Part shown: positions 1 through 6,992 of the stretch, piece after piece
Layout: each line of letters opens with the position of its first letter
Numbering within the stretch: position 1 is the stretch's first letter
DNA from: CAYRVF01 sp964427535
Lineage (GTDB): Bacteria; Chloroflexota; Ktedonobacteria; Ktedonobacterales; JADMIN01
Assembly (NCBI GenBank): GCA_964427535.1
Contig: CAYRVF010000099.1
Location: 1-19,277 of the forward strand
Direction of reading: 5' to 3'
DNA length: 19,277 nucleotides
The notes under the pieces: model-generated
What the model saw: only the letters and a program-made list of their open reading frames with translations
Told to the model about the DNA's origin: nothing
Database searches by the model: none
Position numbers and translations under genes: made by a program

Positions 1-1078
1 CCGCAACCTGGCGATTCCGGTCATCGTCGGCGGCGCGGCGATCAACCGGGCGTATGGACAGCGCATCCTCTTCGTCGGCGACGAGGGCACGGAGCAGCAG
101 CCCTACGCGCCAGGCGTCTACTACGCGCGCGACGCCTTCGAAGGCCTCGACCTGATGGACCAGCTCGTCGAACCCGAGAAGCGCAGCGCGCTGGTGGAGC
201 GCATCCGCGGCGAGGCCTACGCGGCACGTGAGGCGCAGGCGCGTCGCGAGGCGCAGGCCAAGGCGCGCGCCGCGGCAGGCGGGACGTCCACCGCGGACGC
301 TCGCCCGCAGCTCCCGCCCGCGCCCACCGTGACCGCCCCCTTCTGGGGCGCGCGCGTGCTCGACCGCGTGGCCGTCGAAGACGTGGCCCACTATCTTGAC
401 CGCAACGCGCTCTTCCGTGGCCGCTGGGGCGGCGTCGCGCACGGCGAAGAGTATACCCGGCTGGTGCGGGATGAGTTCGAGCCGCGGCTGGCCGAGCTGC
501 TCAAGGAGGCGCGCCGCCGCCAGTACTTGCACCCGCGCGCGGTGTACGGCTACTTCCCGGCGCGGGCCGAGGGCGACGCTCTGCTGGTGCTCGACCCGAA
601 CGACCCGGCGACGGTGGTGGAGCGCTTCAGCTTTCCGCGCCAGAGTGACGGCGAGCAGCTCTGCCTGGCCGACTACTTCAAGACCGACGGGGACGCGCCG
701 ACGACGGTCGCCTTCCAGGTCGTGACGATGGGCGACCGCGCCTCGCAGGAGACCGAGCGGCTGCAGGCGGCGGGCGACTACTCCTCGGCGTACTTCCTGC
801 ATGGGTTGAGCGTGCAGATGGCCGAGGCGATGGCCGACTACGTCAACGTCCACGTCAAGAAAGAGCTGCGGCTCCCCGAGGGCGGCGGCAAGCGCTATAG
901 CTGGGGCTACGCCGCGATCCCCGAGCTGGCCGACCACGAGCGCGTCTTCCGCCTGCTCGGCGTGCCCGAGGCCATCGGCGTCACGCTCACCGAGTCGTAC
1001 CAGCTCGTGCCCGAGCAGTCGACCGCCGCCATCATCGTCCCACACCCCAACGCCGTGTACTTCGCCGTCCGGGCGTAA
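1..1078 (+). CDS. metH: Cobalamin-dependent methionine synthase, C-terminal part (5'-truncated by window)
   Basis: Methionine synthase transfers the methyl group of methyltetrahydrofolate to homocysteine through B12; it is cytoplasmic. The reading frame is open from base 2, so the start lies outside the window and about 358 C-terminal residues are visible. The first ~20 residues (VIVGGAAINRAY) match the last strand of the cobalamin-binding Rossmann domain. After an Ala/Arg/Pro-rich linker comes the activation (AdoMet-binding) domain, from about TAPFWGARVLD to the end. It carries YGYFPA, FSFPRQ, a GKRYSWGY element equivalent to the AdoMet-binding RGxRYSxGY, and LTESYQLVPEQSTAA. The activation domain lets the enzyme recover from oxidised cob(II)alamin using AdoMet and a reductant. 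The stop is TAA at 1076-1078. The homocysteine and folate domains are upstream and cannot be judged. Confidence 0.95.
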   Translation, partial: RNLAIPVIVGGAAINRAYGQRILFVGDEGTEQQPYAPGVYYARDAFEGLDLMDQLVEPEKRSALVERIRGEAYAAREAQARREAQAKARAAAGGTSTADARPQLPPAPTVTAPFWGARVLDRVAVEDVAHYLDRNALFRGRWGGVAHGEEYTRLVRDEFEPRLAELLKEARRRQYLHPRAVYGYFPARAEGDALLVLDPNDPATVVERFSFPRQSDGEQLCLADYFKTDGDAPTTVAFQVVTMGDRASQETERLQAAGDYSSAYFLHGLSVQMAEAMADYVNVHVKKELRLPEGGGKRYSWGYAAIPELADHERVFRLLGVPEAIGVTLTESYQLVPEQSTAAIIVPHPNAVYFAVRA

Positions 1079-1080
1079 GG

Positions 1081-1208
1081 GCCTCATCCCCCCGGCCCCC
1101 TTCCTCGCGAGGGGAAGGGGGAGCATGGGCCCGTTGCCCTCTGTGCCCTCTGCCACAAACGCCGATACTGCGGCCCCTTCCCTCGAGGGAAGGGGGTAGG
1201 GGGTGAGG
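1081..1208. repeat. Palindromic intergenic element, copy 1
   Basis: The element lies just after the metH stop. It has a 5' C-run/G-run hairpin (about 1096-1125), a middle segment with GTGCCCTCTGC (from 1143), and a perfect 22-base palindrome at 1174-1195 centred on CTCGAG. It ends in TAGGGGGTGAGG, complementary to the CCTCATCCCCC at its start. The middle and 3' parts recur at 4803-4862 in the same order. It could act as a transcription barrier after metH, but there is no T-tract. It looks like a dispersed non-coding repeat rather than a simple terminator. Confidence 0.7.
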
Positions 1209-1237
1209 TTCTGCCCTGTGACCCTTGGGCCGGGTCG

Positions 1238-1267
1238 TTGCCCGCTGGCGGCGCGGAGCCGTATACT
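1238..1267 (+). promoter_or_regulatory. Sigma-70-type promoter for the 1366 gene
   Basis: A -35 hexamer TTGCCC (1238-1243) and -10 hexamer TATACT (1262-1267) are separated by 18 bases. Transcription would start near 1274 and give a leader of about 90 bases before the ATG at 1366. No gene lies between. Confidence 0.55.
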
Positions 1268-1365
1268 GCCCCTGGACTAGTGTGGACCACTGAGGCCGTT
1301 GTGGACCGTTGGATATGGGCGCTGTGAGCCGGTGTGTGCCACCGCCAGGGAAGGACTACTCCTCG

Positions 1366-1881
1366 ATGACCACGCGTCGAACGCCGCCCCGCACAGCGGC
1401 ACCGCGCACGACGGCACCGCGCACGCCCGAGCGTTCCGCCGCACTGTCGCGTGGGGGAGCCTTCGTGCGCCGGTATCTCGCGATCGTGCTCGGGGCGGGA
1501 GTAGGCGTGCTGATTGGCATCGTGGGGCTGGTGGTGCTCTCCAGCCAGAGCCCGAGCGTCCCCGCCGTCGATCCCGTGGCGCAGAGCGTCTGCGCCAATC
1601 TCAGCGCGCAGAACTACGGCGCGACCTATCAGGAGCTCTCGCCGAACCTTCAGCGGGAGGGCACCGAGGCGCAGTTTGCCGCGGCACAGAAGGAGCTCGA
1701 CGCGCTCAACGGCCCAGTGACGTCCTGCGCCGCGTCCGTCCAGCACGCCGACGCCGCCAACGCAACTGTCAGCCTGCGGCTCGCGCGCGCCCGGAGCGGC
1801 GGCAGCACCACCAGCACCCTGCACCTCGCGCTGATCGGCGGTGCGTGGAAGGTCGTGGACTACGACGCGTCGGTCTTCTAG
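1366..1881 (+). CDS. Small membrane-anchored protein of unknown function (NTF2/DUF4878-like fold possible)
   Basis: This is a 171-residue protein that I cannot assign to a named function. The N-terminus (1-36) is basic and low complexity, rich in Thr/Pro/Arg, with repeated PRT units that also show as short DNA repeats. One hydrophobic segment (about 37-59, YLAIVLGAGVGVLIGIVGLV) should anchor it in the membrane with the C-terminal domain outside. The outer domain (about 65-171) has two cysteines, C76 and C121, that could form a disulfide, and ends in LIGGAWKVVDYDASVF. That ending resembles the last strands of NTF2-like/DUF4878 lipoprotein domains, but this is only a pattern resemblance. I chose ATG 1366 because AAGGA lies ten bases upstream; an in-frame upstream ATG at 1309 has no comparable site. 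It is probably monocistronic. Confidence 0.8.
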   Translation: MTTRRTPPRTAAPRTTAPRTPERSAALSRGGAFVRRYLAIVLGAGVGVLIGIVGLVVLSSQSPSVPAVDPVAQSVCANLSAQNYGATYQELSPNLQREGTEAQFAAAQKELDALNGPVTSCAASVQHADAANATVSLRLARARSGGSTTSTLHLALIGGAWKVVDYDASVF

Positions 1882-1935
1882 CGGGGCGGGTGGCCTCGGC
1901 GGCAGGCGGACGAGGCACTCCTGGCCCCGACGAGA

Positions 1936-1960
1936 CACGACACGACACGACACGACACGA
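1936..1960. repeat. Pentanucleotide tandem repeat (CACGA x5)
   Basis: Five perfect CACGA units lie 55 bases after the stop of the membrane-protein gene, outside any credible gene. A pentamer array of different sequence occurs at 10341-10380. Such tracts change length easily by slippage. Confidence 0.85.
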
Positions 1961-2065
1961 CGCTGACTGCCCACAGCTCATGTGACAGCCACCGCGCCAC
2001 CAGACGCACCCCCCTCCCTGTTGGCGTCCCGCGGCCGCGCTCAGTCGCTCGCTTTCTGTGCAGCG

Positions 2066-2118
2066 ACGTGTGCCACGTGCGCTAGATGTGCGCAAGGAAG
2101 AACGCAGCGCCTTCTTCC
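2066..2118 (+). promoter_or_regulatory. Inverted repeats upstream of the molybdopterin oxidoreductase operon
   Basis: The 310-base gap 1882-2193 holds no gene. Besides the CACGA array it has two small inverted repeats: ACGTG-TGC-CACGT at 2066-2078, and GGAAGAA (2096-2102) with TTCTTCC (2112-2118) separated by nine bases. The latter lies about 75 bases before the operon start and could be a regulator site or an mRNA hairpin. I see no convincing -35/-10 pair. Confidence 0.3.
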
Positions 2119-2193
2119 GCAGACTCGGATCGCCCCTGATCGAGAGCGTCGGGAACATGCTCGGTGAGCGACAACACAAGGGGGGAACGCGGT

Positions 2194-2805
2194 ATGAGCG
2201 GTGGATTCATCTCACGTGGATTCCACGGACGCAGGCAGGAGGCAGACGTCGGCACGCGCCTGCCGCCCGGACAGTACCTCGAGCGCGGCTTTCCCGTGCT
2301 CTCGGCGGGTCCCACGCCGCACACGCCACTCGATCGGTGGGATTTCACGATCGAGGGCGAGGTCGACACGCCGCACCGCTGGACGTGGGCAGAGTTCCAG
2401 CAACTCCCGCACGAGGACATCACCGTCGATATCCACTGTGTCACCAAGTGGAGCAAGCTCGACACGCACTGGACAGGCGTCGCGCTCGACACGCTCCTGC
2501 AAGGCATCGAGACGCCGGCGCACTTTGTGCTCGCGTTCAGCGACGGCGGCTACACCACGAACCTGCCGCTGGCCGACGTGCGTAATGGGCAGGCGTGGAT
2601 CGTCGATGCCTACGACGGCGCGCCGATTCCGCCGGAGCACGGCGGGCCCGCGCGGCTGCTCGTGCCGCACCTCTACTTCTGGAAGAGCGCCAAGTGGGTG
2701 CGCGGCATCCGCCTGCTGTCGCGCGATATGCCGGGGTTCTGGGAGTCGCTGGGGTACAACAACTACGGTGATCCATGGAAAGAACAACGCTACCAGGGCG
2801 ACTGA
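2194..2805 (+). CDS. Sulfite-oxidase-like molybdopterin-dependent oxidoreductase
   Basis: This 203-residue protein consists of the sulfite oxidase/YedY-type Mo-cofactor domain alone. Family hallmarks are FTIEGEVDTP (51-60), the Mo-ligand cysteine region VDIHCVTKWSKLDTHW (78-93, with C82 the predicted thiolate ligand), SDGGYTTNLPL (116-126) and the C-terminal FWESLGYNNYGDPWKEQRY. There is no Tat or Sec signal and no dimerisation domain, so it should be cytoplasmic, unlike YedY/MsrP. The substrate is unknown. ATG 2194 has AAGGGGGG eight bases upstream; an in-frame GTG at 2164 lacks a site. The next gene overlaps its end by 31 bases and encodes an FNR-type flavoprotein, probably its electron partner. 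Conserved adjacency of such genes in actinobacteria is from memory, not checked. Confidence 0.92.
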   Translation: MSGGFISRGFHGRRQEADVGTRLPPGQYLERGFPVLSAGPTPHTPLDRWDFTIEGEVDTPHRWTWAEFQQLPHEDITVDIHCVTKWSKLDTHWTGVALDTLLQGIETPAHFVLAFSDGGYTTNLPLADVRNGQAWIVDAYDGAPIPPEHGGPARLLVPHLYFWKSAKWVRGIRLLSRDMPGFWESLGYNNYGDPWKEQRYQGD

Positions 2806-3530
2806 TGTGGCAGCTCGGCGAGGTCGTCGGCCTCACCCAGGAGACGCCCCGCACGACGACCGTGACGCTGAGACTGCCGCAGTGGCCGGGACATCAGGCG
2901 GGCCAGCATGTGGACGTGCGGCTGACCGCCGAGGACGGCTACCAGGCCGAGCGCAGCTACTCGATCGCCTCGCCGCCTGAGCAATCGACGCTCGCCCTCA
3001 CCATCGAGCGCATCGCCGACGGCGAGGTCTCGCCCTACCTCACGGACGAGCTGCGGGTGGGCGACCAGCTGGAGCTGCGCGGGCCAATCGGCGGCTACTT
3101 CGTCTGGCACGCCGCGCTGGGTGGGCCGCTGCTGCTCGTGGCGGGGGGGTCGGGTATCGTGCCGCTGATGGCGATGCTGCGCTCCCGCGTGGCCACCGGC
3201 AGCCAGGTGCCCACGCGGCTGCTCTATTCGTCACGGACGGAGGAGGACATCATCTACCGCGCCGAGCTCGACCGGCTCGCCCAGGATCTGCCTGGGTTGC
3301 AGGTGACGCACACGCTGACCCGCGCGCAACCGCCTGGCTGGACGGGCTACAGTCGCCGCATCGACCGCGAGCTGCTCGCCGATGTCGCCTGGCCCGCCGC
3401 CGAGCGGCCGCTGGCCTACATCTGTGGCCCGACGCCGCTCGTCGAGAGCGCGGCGACGCTCCTGCGCGGAATGGACTATCCGCCGGAGCGCATCAAGACG
3501 GAACGCTTTGGCCCCACGGGAGGAGTGTGA
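2775..3530 (+). CDS. Ferredoxin-NADP reductase-type FAD-binding oxidoreductase
   Basis: A 251-residue FNR-family flavoprotein. The FAD domain (about 12-112) has QAGQHVDVRL and the flavin-binding RSYS (60-63). The nucleotide domain (about 115-251) has GGSGIVPLMAMLR (124-136) for NAD(P)H pyrophosphate and YICGPTP (216-222). It ends ERIKTERFGPTGG and has no 2Fe-2S domain, so it probably passes electrons straight to a partner protein. The upstream molybdoenzyme is the natural candidate. Two starts are possible: ATG 2775, overlapping the upstream gene by 31 bases with GGTGA before it, or ATG 2805, which overlaps the upstream TGA as TGATG. I prefer 2775 because, as I recall relatives, the family begins with an xPGRxxW segment. 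Translational coupling is likely either way. Confidence 0.9.
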   Translation: MERTTLPGRLMWQLGEVVGLTQETPRTTTVTLRLPQWPGHQAGQHVDVRLTAEDGYQAERSYSIASPPEQSTLALTIERIADGEVSPYLTDELRVGDQLELRGPIGGYFVWHAALGGPLLLVAGGSGIVPLMAMLRSRVATGSQVPTRLLYSSRTEEDIIYRAELDRLAQDLPGLQVTHTLTRAQPPGWTGYSRRIDRELLADVAWPAAERPLAYICGPTPLVESAATLLRGMDYPPERIKTERFGPTGGV

Positions 3531-3537
3531 GGGACCG

Positions 3538-3936
3538 ATGGATGCGATGGAACCGACGAAACCGACGAATCCTGCCACCACAGGGACAGATTCCGGTACC
3601 GGCACCGGCACCGGGACGAGTGCGACCGCACGGGCGGCCACCGAGTCCGAGACGCATCTGGACGGCAATGCGGCGGGGGGCCAGCTGCGTACCATCTTCG
3701 CGACCGAGATGACGACCGCCGTCGCGACCTGCGCGGGCTGCGGCGCGAGCAATCCGCTGGGCGCCGTCATGGCCTACATGTCGGATATCGGCACCGTGCT
3801 GCGCTGCCCCACATGCAATACCGCGCTGCTCCGCATGGCCCACATTCGCGACGAGCACTACCTGGACTTCACCGGGATGCTGCTGCTGCGCATACGAGAC
3901 ATGCCAGGGGCGGCGCAGGCGGGGGCGCAGGCGTGA
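3538..3936 (+). CDS. DUF6510-family zinc-ribbon-like protein
   Basis: A 132-residue protein. The first ~38 residues are a low-complexity Thr/Gly/Pro tail containing a (TG)n run (about 19-27) encoded by short CCGGCA-type DNA repeats. The conserved part starts at LDGNAAGGQL (41-50). It has two cysteine pairs, CAGC (65-68) and CPTC (90-93), arranged like a zinc ribbon, and a hydrophobic strand-like end DFTGMLLLRIR. This order matches DUF6510 as I recall it, a family of unknown function. It starts seven bases after the flavoprotein stop, with AGGGA before the ATG; a second in-frame ATG at 3547 is possible. Its place third in the operon suggests it serves the same redox module, perhaps in metal handling or assembly; that role is inference. 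Confidence 0.8.
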   Translation: MDAMEPTKPTNPATTGTDSGTGTGTGTSATARAATESETHLDGNAAGGQLRTIFATEMTTAVATCAGCGASNPLGAVMAYMSDIGTVLRCPTCNTALLRMAHIRDEHYLDFTGMLLLRIRDMPGAAQAGAQA

Positions 3937-3955
3937 GCGCGCTGCAGAAGGCCCG

Positions 3956-4621
3956 CTAGTTGAGGTGTGTGCGGTCGCCGTCGGCGGAGGGGAAGCCGCC
4001 GTTGGCGGCCTGTTCGGCGAGCGTCTCGATCTCCAGCGCGAGCACATCCAGGCCGCGCTGGAGGCGCGCGCGCAGGCTGGTCATTTCGAGCAGCCGTTGT
4101 TTCTCGTCATCTTCGCAGGCGAGGCACATCGCCAGCAGATACGAGAGGTCCTCGGGGTCGGTGGGGATGTGAATCTCGCGGCTCTCTTCGCTGCCGACCA
4201 GCGCCAGCACGATGCGCAGGTATTGTTCGAGCTGGGCGCGCGCCTCGTCGGTCAGAGTGTCCAGCGCGCCGGTCTCGGGCGCGTCGTGCAGGGGGCGCAC
4301 CTGGGCGGTGAGATACGAGCGCGTGTGGCGCACCTCCAGAATCTCGAAGCGCTCGATGCCGATAGCGAGCAGGTTGTATTTGCCGTCGGGCAGGCGCGTG
4401 TAGTCGGCGATACGCGCGCACGTGCCCACACGTGCGGGCCGCTCGTCGAGATGCACGCTCTCAGGGAGCGCCAGCACGATGCCGATGGGCGTATCGCTGT
4501 CGAGACAGTCCTGTGTCATCTCACGGTAGCGCGGTTCGAAGATATGCAGCGGCAACGCCATGCCGGGAAAGAGGACCACGCTGAGGGGAAACAAGGGGAT
4601 CTCGATCTCGTCACCGCCCAC
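3956..4621 (-). CDS. LON peptidase substrate-binding domain protein
   Basis: A 221-residue stand-alone LON N-terminal-like domain (PF02190 type), without the AAA+ and protease domains of Lon. It opens with IEIPLFPLSVVLFPGMALPLHIFEPRY split over residues 6-32, the classic start of the domain. It continues with PIGIVLAL, a GTCARIADY strand (66-74), YNLLAIGIERFEI and a long helical C-terminus with LSYLLAMCLACEDDEKQRLLE. Such proteins are widespread; their role is poorly known, with protein quality control often proposed. I chose GTG 4621 because AAAGGAG lies just upstream with good spacing and family homology starts there. The open frame extends to 4825 but its N-terminal addition is not domain-like. 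It converges on the DUF6510 gene with a 19-base gap. Confidence 0.9.
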   Translation of the reverse strand: MGGDEIEIPLFPLSVVLFPGMALPLHIFEPRYREMTQDCLDSDTPIGIVLALPESVHLDERPARVGTCARIADYTRLPDGKYNLLAIGIERFEILEVRHTRSYLTAQVRPLHDAPETGALDTLTDEARAQLEQYLRIVLALVGSEESREIHIPTDPEDLSYLLAMCLACEDDEKQRLLEMTSLRARLQRGLDVLALEIETLAEQAANGGFPSADGDRTHLN

Positions 4622-4702
4622 ATCCTGCTCCTTTCGGTAGAGCCCCCACTGGACCCGCGGGTCGTAACGGCGTGGGACAGGCTGGCGGGAGTCCTGTTGC
4701 AG

Positions 4703-4733
4703 AGTGTAACATGATGGATGTCGTGCGTGCCAA
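4703..4733 (-). promoter_or_regulatory. Promoter for the LON-domain gene
   Basis: On the minus strand, TTGGCA (4733-4728) and TACACT (4708-4703) are 19 bases apart, with an upstream TG giving an extended -10 (ATGTTACACT). Transcription would start near 4696, about 75 bases before the GTG. The same extended -10 recurs at 15577-15585 and 17894-17902. Confidence 0.55.
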
Positions 4734-4763
4734 GAGCGGCGACGTGAGCGCCTTCTCCCAGCC

Positions 4764-4862
4764 CCGTTCCCCACTGTGCCAGTGGAACGGACGTATGAAC
4801 CCGTGCCCTCTGCAACAACGCTCATTCAGCGACCCCTTCCCGTAGAGGGTAGGGGGTGGCGG
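4764..4862. repeat. Palindromic intergenic element, copy 2
   Basis: This copy lies between the divergent LON-domain and holB genes. It starts with a hairpin, CGTTC/GAACG plus CACTG/CAGTG (4765-4789). GTGCCCTCTGC follows at 4803-4813, then CAACAACGC and an imperfect palindrome with CCCCTTCCC and TAGGGGGTG (about 4832-4858). Order and spacing match copy 1 at 1081-1208, so the two are related. The 3' palindrome has decayed compared with copy 1. Confidence 0.65.
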
Positions 4863-4888
4863 GGTAGGTACTGGCGGCGGGTGAGGCA

Positions 4889-4940
4889 TACAGTGCGAGC
4901 GTGCTGCGCGAGCGTACAGTGTGAGCGTACAGGGAGAGCG
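4889..4940 (+). repeat. Four 13-bp tandem units carrying the holB ribosome-binding site
   Basis: Four consecutive 13-base units fill 4889-4940: TACAGTGCGAGCG, TGCTGCGCGAGCG, TACAGTGTGAGCG and TACAGGGAGAGCG. The last unit supplies AGGGAGA, the likely Shine-Dalgarno of holB, whose ATG is at 4946. Changes in unit number would move upstream elements but keep the ribosome-binding site in place. Confidence 0.75.
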
Positions 4941-4945
4941 TGTCT

Positions 4946-5959
4946 ATGGGCGGCGTCGTTGGGCACCGGGTTGCCCGTCTCAGCCTCGCGCGCGCCGTGC
5001 AGGCCGGGCAGGTGCGCCACGCCTATCTCTTCACCGGCCCCGACGCGATCGGCAAGACCACGCTCGCCCGCGAGTTCGCCGCGCTGCTCGAGTGCCGTGA
5101 GCCGAATCTGACCGAGGGCGTGCCGTGCGGGGTCTGCGCCTCGTGTGTGCGGCTGGCGCACGGCAACCATCCCGACGTGTCGACCGTCGAGCTGGGGGCG
5201 GGCAAGCGTTTGCTGAGCGTCGAGGCGGTGCGCGACATCATCTACACGGCCAATCTCGCACCCACCGAGAGCGCCTGGCGTATCTATCTGCTGCCCGAGG
5301 TTGAGCGCCTGACGCCGAGCGCGGTGAACGCCTTGCTCAAGACCCTGGAGGAGCCGCCGCCCGCGGTTGTGCTGCTGCTGACGAGCAACGACCCCGACCT
5401 GCTGCTGCCGACGCTGCTCTCGCGCTGCCAGTCGATCGCGCTGCATCCCCTCGGCCTGGACGACGTGACCCGCGCGCTCATCGACGACTTCCAGGTTTCG
5501 CCCGACGAGGCGCGCGCACTCGCCGCGCTCGCCAATGGCCGCCTCGGCTGGGCTGTGCGTGCGGCACGTGACCCGGCGCTCCGCGAGCAGCGGGCCGACG
5601 AGCTGCGCACGCTCACCACGCTGACCAGCGCCAGCCGCGACGAACGCCTGCGCCTGGCGGGTCAGCTCGCCGCCGACGGCGAGACCGCGCGCCGCGTGCT
5701 CGACCTGTGGCTGCTGTGGTGGCGCGACGTGACCCTCGCCGCACATGGCGCGGACCACCTCGCCACAACCGGTAACGCCCGCGAGCAGGCGCTGCGCCAG
5801 GGACACCAGATCGGGCAGGAGCGCGCGCGCGAGTTTCTGCGAGCGCTCGTGCAGGCACAGGCGCTGCTGGAACAGAACGCCAATCCGCGGCTGACCTTCG
5901 AGGTGCTGCTCTTCGATCTGCCCGTGCTGTCGGCGATGCCGGTCGTCGGTCGCCCGTAG
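4946..5959 (+). CDS. holB: DNA polymerase III subunit delta prime
   Basis: A 337-residue clamp-loader subunit, part of the complex that opens and loads the beta sliding clamp on DNA. Domain I has the Walker A-like GPDAIGKTT (31-39), four cysteines C50, C61, C64 and C67 forming the delta'/gamma-type zinc site, and the sensor region NALLKTLEEPP (128-138). TSNDPDLLLPTLLSRCQ follows with the SRC motif (159-161) that contacts neighbouring ATP sites. The Walker B position reads YLLPEVERL (114-122) without the usual aspartate, consistent with a subunit that need not hydrolyse ATP. The C-terminal helical domain ends FEVLLFDLPVL. ATG 4946 sits ten bases after AGGGA in the last 13-bp repeat; the in-frame GTG at 4940 is too close to that site. 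It is divergent from the LON-domain gene. Confidence 0.93.
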   Translation: MGGVVGHRVARLSLARAVQAGQVRHAYLFTGPDAIGKTTLAREFAALLECREPNLTEGVPCGVCASCVRLAHGNHPDVSTVELGAGKRLLSVEAVRDIIYTANLAPTESAWRIYLLPEVERLTPSAVNALLKTLEEPPPAVVLLLTSNDPDLLLPTLLSRCQSIALHPLGLDDVTRALIDDFQVSPDEARALAALANGRLGWAVRAARDPALREQRADELRTLTTLTSASRDERLRLAGQLAADGETARRVLDLWLLWWRDVTLAAHGADHLATTGNAREQALRQGHQIGQERAREFLRALVQAQALLEQNANPRLTFEVLLFDLPVLSAMPVVGRP

Positions 5960-6056
5960 CCTGCCCTGGAATCCTCTTGCTTGCTCGCGAGAAGTCCTAG
6001 CCGGAAGAGGCCATGCGTGGAGGCACGATTTCGCCGGAAATAGGGCCTTGTGCTAC

Positions 6057-6085
6057 TTGACTGCTTTTTGAGTCCCCGGTATACT
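6057..6085 (+). promoter_or_regulatory. Near-consensus sigma-70 promoter
   Basis: TTGACT (6057-6062) and TATACT (6080-6085) are separated by exactly 17 bases. Each hexamer differs from consensus at one position, making this the best promoter in the window. Transcription would start around 6092 and run into about 980 bases with no clear gene before the ATG at 7073. It may serve the acidic-protein gene through a long leader, or a separate RNA. Confidence 0.7.
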
Positions 6086-6790
6086 TGACTCCCGAAGAGG
6101 CAAGCTGACACATAAAGCGTCAGCCCGCCCTTCGCAGCCCTCCTGCGAGCGAATGGTTCGACGTGTTCTGTGGGTAGGAGTGTCGGCGCAGTGCGTGATC
6201 GCGCCATACCTCTTGTGGCGCGGTAGCTGGTCGGTGGGTTCGCGACAGGTCCCGTGGGGTGGTTCGGCACTGAGATTGGCGGGTGAGGGCAGGGCCAGGA
6301 TGGCCGCCGCCATCGCTCGCGTACTGGTGGTGGATGGTCTCGCGTCTCAGTTCGCATCTCTCGCGTCGTGTCGTATCCCTCGTCCTCGCGGTCCTGTGTA
6401 CACGGGGCGCATGCGCTGGGCCGTCTCGCCTGGCGGACAGAGCCGTGCGAAGGCGCGTGACGCCGTAATGTCCCCATGTCACGTGTCGTGCGCGCGTCTC
6501 CCGGTCCCGATTTTCCCCAGGATACCTCGACAGGCGTTTGGCAGGCCTGCTCTCCCCGTCGCGCGCTGACGTTGCCCGCCCGGCCGAGTGCTGTGCGTGC
6601 TGGACGGTCGCACGCCAGCCGGTGCGCGGGCTGAGGGTGAGGGTGCTTGCGTTCCGGATCCAGCGCATGACGGCTCAGGAGATCGTAGGAAGAATTGTCG
6701 TGGCGGGCGGACCAGCGTCGCTCGTACCCGTCACGTGCGCTCCGTCTCTCGTGCGCTGCCCGGTCGCTGGCGGTCGGCCGTCTGATGCGT

Positions 6791-6834
6791 GTCCCTAGCC
6801 TGTCCCTAGCCTGTCCCTAGCCTGTCCCTAGCCT
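6791..6834. repeat. 11-bp tandem repeat, four perfect copies
   Basis: GTCCCTAGCCT is repeated four times without a mismatch, followed by a partial GT. The unit is close to one helical turn of DNA, so a protein could contact each copy on the same face. Perfect copies suggest recent expansion or selection. Confidence 0.9.
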
Positions 6835-6870
6835 GTACCAGACATGTAGTGTGCGTCCCCTGTAGGGTCG

Positions 6871-6992
6871 TTCCGTCTATTCCCCTATCCCAGCGCTCCA
6901 GCGATTCCAGCGCTCTCAGCAGTTCCAGCGTCCCCGCGCTTCCCAGCAATTCCAGCAGTTTCAGCAGTTCCGTCTATGCCCCTATCCCCGCG
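6871..6992. repeat. Degenerate 9-bp array flanked by 25-bp direct repeats
   Basis: Two 25-base copies starting TTCCGTCTAT (6871-6895 and 6968-6992) differ at two positions. The sequence between them is built from degenerate CCAGCAGTT-like 9-mers (for example CCAGCGATT, CCAGCAATT, CCAGCAGTT, TCAGCAGTT). The block ends about 80 bases before the acidic-protein start. It has no credible coding capacity, only a serine-rich translation on the plus strand. Confidence 0.75.

Noticed and set aside
6153..6569. Possible 138-codon plus-strand gene in the long leader
   Set aside because: No ribosome-binding site of note, no domain resemblance and composition like other shadow frames.
6791..6992. CRISPR array or plasmid-type iteron origin
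   Set aside because: The units are head-to-tail without spacers, so it is not CRISPR. There is no Rep gene or AT-rich melting region, so an origin is not supported.
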